Source of the DNA: an uncultured Bacteroidales bacterium
GTDB taxonomy: Bacteria > Bacteroidota > Bacteroidia > Bacteroidales > WCHB1-69
Direction of reading: 5' to 3'
Length of the DNA stretch: 64,000 nucleotides
Assembly (NCBI GenBank): GCA_934699095.1
Contig: CAKUVI010000005.1
Coordinates: forward strand, 124,001-188,000
Positions 1 through 7,151 of the stretch are shown piece after piece. Made by a program: the position numbers and the translations under genes. The stretch's first letter is position 1. Every line of letters begins with the position of its first letter. The notes beneath the pieces are model-generated. The model saw only the letters and a list, made by a program, of their open reading frames with translations. It was not told the origin of the DNA and searched no databases.

Positions 1-96
1 AAGAATAGTAGATATTCAACCTATCTGATAGAAATTGTTGTTGACGGTGTGAAAACGTCTTTCATTATCGGCCAGAAAAAACCTGAAGGATTTTAA
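1..96 (+). CDS. C-terminal end of an unidentified protein (partial)
   Basis: An open frame runs from the first base to a TAA at 94-96, giving 31 residues that end KKPEGF. The gene is cut by the window start, so only its tail is visible. The alternating hydrophobic and polar residues (YLIEIVVDGV, then FIIG) look like beta strands. There is no recognisable motif and no function is offered. It ends one base before the hemW start, so the two are probably cotranscribed. Confidence 0.6.
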   Translation, partial: KNSRYSTYLIEIVVDGVKTSFIIGQKKPEGF

Positions 97-97
97 T

Positions 98-1228
98 ATG
101 TCAGGAATCTATATCCATATTCCCTTTTGTAACTCAAAATGCATCTATTGTGCATTTTATTCCGTTGTCAATAAGAGAGACAAGCAAAGGTATATTGAAT
201 CTGTTGTGAAGGAAATTTCTGAAAAGGGATGTGATTCAGCCCCCCAAAAAATAAAGACTATCTACTTCGGTGGAGGTACCCCGTCTGTTCTGGAAATATC
301 TGATATTCAGATGATTATTGATTCTATTAGAACATCTTTCGATATTGATGAGTTGTCGGAATTCACTTTTGAGGCCAATCCTGAACAACTTGACATACAG
401 TATTGTGCCGGCCTTAAACAATTGGGAATCAATAGATTAAGTATTGGTGTCCAATCCTTTAACAATGAAATTCTGAGGTTTTTAGGTCGTAAACACACAG
501 CGGAGGAGGCGGTCTCCGCTGTGAACAACGCTTATAATGCAGGTTTCCAAAACATATCCGTTGACCTGATATATGGTATCAATGAACGAAGCGATTCAAT
601 GTGGAAAAGTGAACTCGAAATGCTTAAATCATTGCCAATAAAGCACTTTTCCGCTTATGCCTTGACGTTGGAGGAGAATTCAATACTATATAAAAAAGTG
701 CTGAACCATCAGCATGAGCAATTGGATGAGGAGATGGCCGAGCGGCAATATTTTTATCTCATTGATTTCCTGAAAACATCTGATTTCCAGCAATATGAGG
801 TCTCGAATTTTGCTTTTCCGGATTTTCATTCAAAGCATAATTCATCTTATTGGTACGGGATTCCCTACTATGGATTCGGTGTGTCGGCCCACTCCTACGA
901 CGGCAGTTGCAGGTGCTGGAATGCACCTACCCTCAAGGAATATTTCATCCAGATAGCTGAAGAAAATAACTATCAGGAAAAGGAAATCCTTACCGGAGAG
1001 GACAAGTTCAATGAGTTTGTGTTGTTGCGCTTGCGTACTTCCCGAGGTATAAAATTTTCTGAAGTTTTGTCACTTTTTGGAAAGGAAAAAGTTGAATATT
1101 TGCAAAAATATTTCGAAAAAGAGGTGAAAAGTGAATATTATGTCCAATATTCAGATGGGATTTCCCTTACTGCGGCGGGTTTATGGCACGCTGACGGTAT
1201 TGCTTCGAATGCTTTTTTAGTAGATTAA
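98..1228 (+). CDS. hemW: HemW-like radical SAM protein (heme chaperone family)
   Basis: The 376-residue protein has the radical SAM iron-sulfur motif CNSKCIYC at Cys11, Cys15 and Cys18, right after the YIHIPF sequence typical of the HemN/HemW family. The residue two past the last cysteine is Phe (CAF), not the fourth cysteine of true coproporphyrinogen dehydrogenase HemN, which favours HemW. A glycine-rich SAM-binding stretch (YFGGGTPS) follows near residue 57. HemW proteins bind heme and are thought to hand it to apoproteins. They are often mislabelled as oxygen-independent coproporphyrinogen oxidase. The start lies one base after the stop of the preceding gene. Confidence 0.85.
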   Translation: MSGIYIHIPFCNSKCIYCAFYSVVNKRDKQRYIESVVKEISEKGCDSAPQKIKTIYFGGGTPSVLEISDIQMIIDSIRTSFDIDELSEFTFEANPEQLDIQYCAGLKQLGINRLSIGVQSFNNEILRFLGRKHTAEEAVSAVNNAYNAGFQNISVDLIYGINERSDSMWKSELEMLKSLPIKHFSAYALTLEENSILYKKVLNHQHEQLDEEMAERQYFYLIDFLKTSDFQQYEVSNFAFPDFHSKHNSSYWYGIPYYGFGVSAHSYDGSCRCWNAPTLKEYFIQIAEENNYQEKEILTGEDKFNEFVLLRLRTSRGIKFSEVLSLFGKEKVEYLQKYFEKEVKSEYYVQYSDGISLTAAGLWHADGIASNAFLVD

Positions 1229-1248
1229 AAATAGATAAAATTTACGAT

Positions 1249-2883
1249 ATGAAAAAATTTTTTACTCTAAGTGTATTATTTTTAGCACTATGTTTTAGTG
1301 GGTGCAAGAAGACATTGCCGGTGGTTGTCGTTCCGGAGCCGGTGAAAATCGAACAGAAGAGTGGGTCGTTCAAAATCGACGGTAACACTATGCTATGCTT
1401 TGACAATCTCAAGGCGGAAAACCCTGAGCTGCCCAAACTGATAAGGGAGACTTACGAGAAATATTTCAAGTTGCAGCCTAATCTTGGCGATGCGGAGAGT
1501 GCGGGCAGGAACTCTATCCTTTTCAGTATCAAGGAGAAAAAAATAAAAGACATAGGTGATGAGGGCTATATCTTGACTGTCAAGTCGAACCGCATCACGG
1601 TTGAAGCCAACACAGGTGCGGGTTGTTTCTATGCTTTGCAGACACTGCTCCAGATGGCCGGCCAAGACAAGATTGCAGGTGCAAGTGTGTTCCGTGTTCC
1701 TTGCGCTGTTGTTACAGATTATCCGCGCTTTGGCTATCGTGGCGCCCACTTGGATGTGTCGCGACATTTCTTTGACACAGCTTTCGTAAAGAAGTATATT
1801 GATATGTTGGCGTTCTACAAAATCAACAAATTCCACTGGCATCTCACCGACGATCATGGTTGGCGTGTGCAGATAGACAAATATCCGAGGCTCACATCTG
1901 TTGGTGCCTGGCGTCCCGAACGTGATTCCTGGGATACACTTCATCCAGTACAACCGGAAGAACCAATGACTTACGGTGGTTTCTATACTAAGGATCAGAT
2001 CCGTGACATTGTGAAATACGCAGCCGCGCGCAATATTGATGTTATTCCGGAGATTGAGATTCCCGGTCACTGCAGTGCAATCCTCGCCGCTTATCCGCAA
2101 TATGCTTGTGACAGCTATCCATATACTGTGGCTGTAGGTCCTTACTGGCCACCAAAGGCCATCATGTGTGCAGGCAACGATGAAGTTCTGACTTTCTACA
2201 AGGATGTTCTCAACGAAGTCGCAGAGCTCTTCCCATATCCGTATATCCATATTGGTGGCGATGAGGCTTTCAACGACAACTGGCAAGTTTGCCCGAAGTG
2301 CCAGCAGCGCATTGCCGACAAGGGCCTTGCGGACGAATTCGAACTCCAACAATGGCTGATGAACCAGATTGAGAAACATTTGAAGACGTTGAAGAAAAAA
2401 GCCATAATATGGGATGATATTGTTTCAGAAGATATGGTAAATACCTCAACTATAATGTGTTGGCAAGGGAAGAAGGCAGCCCGCACTGCAGCCAAGCATG
2501 GCAATGATGTGATCATGTGTCCTACTACCCACTGCTATTTCAACTACTATCAGTGCAAAGACTCCGATGAACCGTTGTGCATGGAGGGCTATGTCTCATT
2601 GGGCAAGGCGTATTCTTTTGACCCGATGCCCGAAGGCTTGAGCGATTCACAGCAAAAGCACATTCTTGGTGGCCAGTGCAATCTTTGGACTGAGTTTATA
2701 AATACTCCTAAAATGGCAGAATATATGATTATGCCGCGTCTTTTCGCCTTGTCGGAGTGCGTCTGGAGCAAGAAAGAGAATAAAGATGCAAAGAAGTTTG
2801 AGAAAAAGGTTGAGTTTGAACGCAATTTGATGAAGAAATTAGGATATAATCCTTCTCAGAGGACTATAATGACGGTCGAATAA
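1249..2883 (+). CDS. Beta-N-acetylhexosaminidase, GH20 family lipoprotein
   Basis: This 544-residue protein starts with a lipoprotein signal peptide whose probable lipidated cysteine is Cys19 (FSGC). It is therefore likely membrane anchored in the periplasm or at the surface. An N-terminal GH20 accessory domain (about 30-160) precedes the catalytic TIM barrel. The barrel has KFHWHLTDDHGWR near residue 197 and the catalytic pair Asp338-Glu339 in HIGGDEAF. GH20 enzymes remove terminal GlcNAc or GalNAc from glycans by substrate-assisted catalysis, so host glycans or peptidoglycan fragments are likely substrates. The gene is 20 nt downstream of hemW and ends at a strong terminator. Confidence 0.9.
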   Translation: MKKFFTLSVLFLALCFSGCKKTLPVVVVPEPVKIEQKSGSFKIDGNTMLCFDNLKAENPELPKLIRETYEKYFKLQPNLGDAESAGRNSILFSIKEKKIKDIGDEGYILTVKSNRITVEANTGAGCFYALQTLLQMAGQDKIAGASVFRVPCAVVTDYPRFGYRGAHLDVSRHFFDTAFVKKYIDMLAFYKINKFHWHLTDDHGWRVQIDKYPRLTSVGAWRPERDSWDTLHPVQPEEPMTYGGFYTKDQIRDIVKYAAARNIDVIPEIEIPGHCSAILAAYPQYACDSYPYTVAVGPYWPPKAIMCAGNDEVLTFYKDVLNEVAELFPYPYIHIGGDEAFNDNWQVCPKCQQRIADKGLADEFELQQWLMNQIEKHLKTLKKKAIIWDDIVSEDMVNTSTIMCWQGKKAARTAAKHGNDVIMCPTTHCYFNYYQCKDSDEPLCMEGYVSLGKAYSFDPMPEGLSDSQQKHILGGQCNLWTEFINTPKMAEYMIMPRLFALSECVWSKKENKDAKKFEKKVEFERNLMKKLGYNPSQRTIMTVE

Positions 2884-2884
2884 T

Positions 2885-2911
2885 AAAAAGGTGCCTAATG
2901 CACCTTTTTTT
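2885..2911. terminator. Bidirectional intrinsic terminator between convergent genes
   Basis: AAAAAGGTGC and GCACCTTTTT form a perfect 10-bp stem around the loop CTAAT, followed by further T residues. It sits between the convergent GH20 gene and ygiQ. The ygiQ stop codon lies in its T tract. Confidence 0.85.
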
Positions 2912-4697
2912 ATCTCTTCTTTTTTGAATTTCCACGCAACTGGTTGATTCTTTTTTTGTTTTCAGGCTTTTCAGCGAAGAAAAAGATATGCTGGTCGGCA
3001 CGTTCTTGCTTGCTTTTTGCCACATGCACCTTTTTCCCCGTGTATGGGTCGTAGCCGAGGTAATACATTGCAGTAGCGTATGTCATTGGCGTTGGCGTGA
3101 AATCCTGGATTTGTTCTGTTTTCAGGTGAAACTGCCTTGTCAATTTGCACAAAGTGCTCATTTTCTCTACGGTGCAGCCAGGGTGCGATGCTATGAAGTA
3201 GGGGATTAGTTGCTGGTTTTTTCCGCATCGCCTGTTCTCCTTCTCAAATTCTTTCAGAAACATAAGAAAATGGTCGAAGGAAGGTTTGCGCATCAGGGCC
3301 AGAACTTCGGAATCGGTATGTTCAGGGGCAACCTTCAACCTTCCGGAAACGTGGTTGTTTACCACTTGTGTCAGGTATTTGTGGAGTCCGTATTTGGCTT
3401 TGAGTTCTTCTTTGTCGGTTAGTAGCATGTCGTAGCGTATGCCGCTTCCAATGGTGACGTGTTTCACAGCTTTGTTTTTTATAACTTCCTGATACAAAGC
3501 TGTAATTGGGTTATGATCGAATTTCAGGTTATTGCATTTTTGGGGTGTCAGACACGATGGGCGCGCACATTTTTCGCATTTTGTCAGGTCAATGCCACCC
3601 ATTTTGTACATATTTGCAGAGGGTCCGCCCAAGTCGCTGATATGACCTTTGAAATAGGGCCTTTTCACAAGGCTTTCCACCTCTTTCAAGATTGACTTCT
3701 CAGATCTTGATGCAATCTGCTTGCCTTGGTGTGCGGCAATTGCACAGAAACTGCAGCCTCCGAAGCAACCGCGGTGCATCGTTATTGAGTTTTTGATCAT
3801 CTCGAAGGCGGGAATGTCACCGCGCTTCCGGTATTTTGGATGCGGTTCGTTTCTCATCACGTCGAAAAGGGCGAAACTGTCCATCTCTTCTTCGGTGGCC
3901 ACTGGGAATGGCGGCGTGACTACCACAAACGAGTCTTTATATGGTTGAATCAGAGTTCTTTGCACCCGTTTGTTGGACTCTCGTTCCATCGCCACGAAAT
4001 TCTCCCCGTATTTCCTTTTGTCTTTCAGTTCTTCATTATAGTCGTGAAGAATGATTGGATCTTTGTCTTTGTATTTGTCGATATTTGTGTCGATAAAGGC
4101 GATCTGATTGCATTGAGGGAGTTTTTCACGCCAGTTTTTCTCTTTGAAAATGTCGGCTAACTGCACGATAGGTCTTTCGCCCATGCCGTAAACCAAAACA
4201 TCGGCCTGACTGTCTAAGAGTATTGACGGTTTGAGGGTGTCGCTCCAGTAATCGTAATGCGAGAGTCTTCGCATGGAGGCTTCAATGCCGCCGATCACGA
4301 TGGGCACATCCGGATATAATTGGCGGAGGATTTGGGAATAAACGGTGGTGGCATAATCTGGTCGGAACCCTGCTTTTCCGCCGGGGGTGTATGCATCGTC
4401 GCTCCTGAGTCGTTTGTTTGCAGTGTAGTGATTCACCATGGAGTCCATGTTTCCGGATGTCACTCCGAAGAAAAGGCGCGGTCTTCCAAATTTGCGGAAG
4501 TCTCTGAGGTCGTCCTGCCAGTTAGGTTGTGGTATCATAGCCACGCGCAGCCCCTCGCGCTCCAAAATCCGCCCAATCACCGCACCGCCGAACGACGGAT
4601 GGTCAACGTATGCGTCACCATTCACGATGATGACATCAACATAATCCCATCCTAAAATGTCAGTCTCTTTCTTGGTGATTGGAAGAAAATCAACCAT
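2910..4697 (-). CDS. ygiQ: YgiQ family radical SAM protein
   Basis: The protein has 595 residues from the ATG at 4697 (MVDFLPITKK). An upstream in-frame start at 4793 would run into the end of lepB and add an atypical N-terminus, so it is rejected. An N-terminal B12-binding-like domain (GGAVIGRILEREG) is followed by the radical SAM motif CFGGCSFC at Cys311, Cys315 and Cys318. A third cysteine cluster, CEKCARPSC, probably helps bind a second cluster. YgiQ proteins are widespread but their substrate is not established. The gene lies 22 nt after lepB and is the last gene of the dapB-lepB unit. Confidence 0.85.
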   Translation of the reverse strand: MVDFLPITKKETDILGWDYVDVIIVNGDAYVDHPSFGGAVIGRILEREGLRVAMIPQPNWQDDLRDFRKFGRPRLFFGVTSGNMDSMVNHYTANKRLRSDDAYTPGGKAGFRPDYATTVYSQILRQLYPDVPIVIGGIEASMRRLSHYDYWSDTLKPSILLDSQADVLVYGMGERPIVQLADIFKEKNWREKLPQCNQIAFIDTNIDKYKDKDPIILHDYNEELKDKRKYGENFVAMERESNKRVQRTLIQPYKDSFVVVTPPFPVATEEEMDSFALFDVMRNEPHPKYRKRGDIPAFEMIKNSITMHRGCFGGCSFCAIAAHQGKQIASRSEKSILKEVESLVKRPYFKGHISDLGGPSANMYKMGGIDLTKCEKCARPSCLTPQKCNNLKFDHNPITALYQEVIKNKAVKHVTIGSGIRYDMLLTDKEELKAKYGLHKYLTQVVNNHVSGRLKVAPEHTDSEVLALMRKPSFDHFLMFLKEFEKENRRCGKNQQLIPYFIASHPGCTVEKMSTLCKLTRQFHLKTEQIQDFTPTPMTYATAMYYLGYDPYTGKKVHVAKSKQERADQHIFFFAEKPENKKRINQLRGNSKKKR

Positions 4698-4719
4698 ATA
4701 CAATGCACCGTGCGTGATG

Positions 4720-6360
4720 TTACAGTTTGATCTTCTTGAACATTCTGTTCCAGCGTATCTTGCCCTTGTCGCTCCAACTCTTGAACTTGTCAACAGAGAG
4801 CCAAACGATGGATGCCTTGCCTACGATATGGTCTTCAGGGACAAACCCCCAGAACCGTGAGTCGGCCGAGTTGTGCCTGTTGTCACCCATCATGAAATAG
4901 TAGTCCATTGCGAATGTATAGCTTGTGGCCTCTTTCCCGTCAATGAAGATCTTATTTCCGTCAATCTTGAGGTCATGGCCTTCGTAGTTGTGGATGATTT
5001 TTTCGTAAAATGCTATATTTTCAGGTGAAATCTGAACTGTCACGCCTTTGGCTGGGATTGTAATCGGGCCAAAGAAGTCTTTGTTCCACTTGTAGTTCGA
5101 GTCGTGAGGGAAGATTTCGGCAGAGTATTCACCGTCTTTTTCGGTCAGTATATTCACGTCGAAGCCCTTCTTCTTGATGCTGTTTTGTTGACTCTGGTTA
5201 AGACGGTACACAAATCTGTTGATATCCACTTGTTGCATATCTTCCTCATTGATATTCAAAGATTTGCGGTCTTTGGTGGATAATTGTACGCCATTTGGAT
5301 GAGACACAAGGCAGGCGTATTGCAAGCGGTCGGGGTTCTCGGCTTTTTGTCCGTTGATATAGACCTGTTTGTCGATGATTTGCAGTTTGTCGCCTGGCGT
5401 GGCGATGCAGCGTTTGACGTAGTTCTCGCGTTTGTCAACCGGACGGGCAATAATCTTGTATTCTTTCCACACAGCCTTTCTGCCATCACCATATTTGTAG
5501 TTTCCGCCATATTTTGTGAGCATGTGGCTTATGAATTCAGGCGAATATCTTGCAAACACTGCGTTTTTCTCGGCTGTTGATGCTTTCGGGTTCAGCATGG
5601 CCTCAAATTCGCGCACTATGGCGTAATAGCTTTCCGCTTGTCTCTCCACAACCACGGTGTCGCCGTCGGGATAGTTGAACACCACAACATCGTTGCGCTT
5701 CACGGGATTGAGAGCCCTTGTACGCAGATAAGGCAGTTTGATGATTTCAGAGTACGATTTCGTTGCAGTTGTAAGGGGCAGCTTGTTGTGGATAAACGGC
5801 ACTGCCACAGGTGTTTGAGGTACTCTTACGCCATACGACAGCTTGCTGACAGAAAGGAAATCCCCTATCATCAGCGAACTTTCCATAGAGGATGTCGGGA
5901 TGGTGTAGAGCTCGAACCAGCACGCACGGATGATGTATGCCGCTGCAATTGCAAAGATCAGTGCATCGCCCCACGAACGGGCTGAACTCTTCTTCGGCCG
6001 CTCCAGATCCTCAGGCTTGATGTACACCTCTTTGCTTGAAAAACCGAGATAAGGCAAGTAGAAAGCAAAAAATGCAGTTCCTAATATCAAGGGCAGATAA
6101 CTGTATTTGTTGAATTGGCGGATTGTCTCCCAAACCATGTATAAAAACATGAAAATGCCAAGATATGGTATGAGGAAAAGCAGCATCCACCACCATTTTT
6201 TGCCTATTACTTTTTTTATCCAAAGCCAGATGTTGTAGAATGGAATCAAAGAGAGCCACGGATTGATCTTGGCCTTCCTGAAAATGCCCCACATTCCGAT
6301 CTGCCATCCTATGAAACCTATTATTGTGATTACTAAAAGTGCAATTTTTGAGATATACAT
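4720..6360 (-). CDS. lepB: Signal peptidase I, long form with extra N-terminal membrane domain
   Basis: Signal peptidase I cleaves signal peptides of exported proteins at the outer face of the inner membrane. The catalytic Ser158 lies in PTSSMESSL after a transmembrane segment (about 132-148). The general base Lys316 is in YVKRCIATPGD, and the conserved GDNRHNSADSRFWG box is near the C-terminus. At 546 residues it is far longer than the roughly 320 of E. coli. About 110 residues carrying three hydrophobic helices precede the S26 domain, and an insertion sits between the Ser and Lys boxes. Long forms are usual in Bacteroidetes. The gene follows dapB by 51 nt. Confidence 0.9.
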   Translation of the reverse strand: MYISKIALLVITIIGFIGWQIGMWGIFRKAKINPWLSLIPFYNIWLWIKKVIGKKWWWMLLFLIPYLGIFMFLYMVWETIRQFNKYSYLPLILGTAFFAFYLPYLGFSSKEVYIKPEDLERPKKSSARSWGDALIFAIAAAYIIRACWFELYTIPTSSMESSLMIGDFLSVSKLSYGVRVPQTPVAVPFIHNKLPLTTATKSYSEIIKLPYLRTRALNPVKRNDVVVFNYPDGDTVVVERQAESYYAIVREFEAMLNPKASTAEKNAVFARYSPEFISHMLTKYGGNYKYGDGRKAVWKEYKIIARPVDKRENYVKRCIATPGDKLQIIDKQVYINGQKAENPDRLQYACLVSHPNGVQLSTKDRKSLNINEEDMQQVDINRFVYRLNQSQQNSIKKKGFDVNILTEKDGEYSAEIFPHDSNYKWNKDFFGPITIPAKGVTVQISPENIAFYEKIIHNYEGHDLKIDGNKIFIDGKEATSYTFAMDYYFMMGDNRHNSADSRFWGFVPEDHIVGKASIVWLSVDKFKSWSDKGKIRWNRMFKKIKL

Positions 6361-6411
6361 TATTTGAAATTTGTTTGTTCTATAAAAAGGTATAACTTGA
6401 TATTTTGAGGT

Positions 6412-7146
6412 TTATTGTATTTCTTCAAACACATCCTCGAATTTGTAAATTCCAGATGGTTGTTTTGCAAGCCATCGTGCTGCGGCAACGGCTCCCTGTG
6501 CAAATCCCTCCCTGCTGAAGGCTGTGTGCCTGATTTCGATTTTGTCAATGTCTGATTTCCAAGTGATTTCGTGAGTTCCGGGTACTTCACCCTCTCGCAA
6601 TGCGGTCACGGGTATAGTATTACAGCCGGCTTGGCAGGGGGTGAGCCGCCATTCGTTCAAATGTGGCACATTGTCAATGATGTCGTTGGCAAGGTGAATG
6701 GCGGTGCCGCTTGGGGCGTCTTTTTTGTGGATATGATGAATCTCGGTTATGGAAGGATGATAATTGTCGTGAATCTCCATAAGCTTCGAAAGCAACTGGT
6801 TGATTTTGAAGAAGATGTTGACGCCAACACTGAAATTAGAGCCGTGAAGGAGTTTGCCGTTGCTTTTTTTGCATAGCTCCTCAACCTGTTTCAGATTTTG
6901 CAGCCAGCCGGTGGTGCCTACCACAATGGGGACGCCGTTGTCGAACGCCCGACAGATATTGTCAACAGCTGTTGTCGGCATTGAGAAGTCGATGGCGACA
7001 TCGCTCGACTTGAAATCGGCCATCTTGTCCGACCAGTCCTTCTCGTTATCGATAATCGACGATATTTCAAGACCTTGGTCAAGAGCTGTCTTCTCAACCA
7101 AATGTCCCATTTTTCCATAACCTAATATTGAAAGTCTCATAATCAT
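6412..7146 (-). CDS. dapB: 4-hydroxy-tetrahydrodipicolinate reductase
   Basis: DapB catalyses the NAD(P)H-dependent second step of the lysine and diaminopimelate branch. The 244-residue protein begins with the nucleotide-binding glycine motif GYGKMG. It carries the catalytic signature HHIHKKDAPSGTA, with the proton-donor histidines and the lysine. Two ATGs fit, at 7146 and 7140; the second gives the usual MRLSILGYG start. The gene lies 5 nt after the outer-membrane gene upstream and is probably cotranscribed with it and with lepB. Confidence 0.92.
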   Translation of the reverse strand: MIMRLSILGYGKMGHLVEKTALDQGLEISSIIDNEKDWSDKMADFKSSDVAIDFSMPTTAVDNICRAFDNGVPIVVGTTGWLQNLKQVEELCKKSNGKLLHGSNFSVGVNIFFKINQLLSKLMEIHDNYHPSITEIHHIHKKDAPSGTAIHLANDIIDNVPHLNEWRLTPCQAGCNTIPVTALREGEVPGTHEITWKSDIDKIEIRHTAFSREGFAQGAVAAARWLAKQPSGIYKFEDVFEEIQ

Positions 7147-7151
7147 TGTTG

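Noticed and set aside
98..1228. Coproporphyrinogen III dehydrogenase HemN
   Set aside because: The fourth cysteine of the HemN motif is replaced by Phe, and the size fits HemW.
1393..2379. A 328-codon open frame on the minus strand
   Set aside because: It lies entirely opposite the GH20 gene, shows no motif or signal peptide, and is a frame shadow of that well-supported gene.
4698..4793. Upstream start for YgiQ
   Set aside because: It reads antisense or out of frame through the end of lepB; MVDFLPITKK is the family start.
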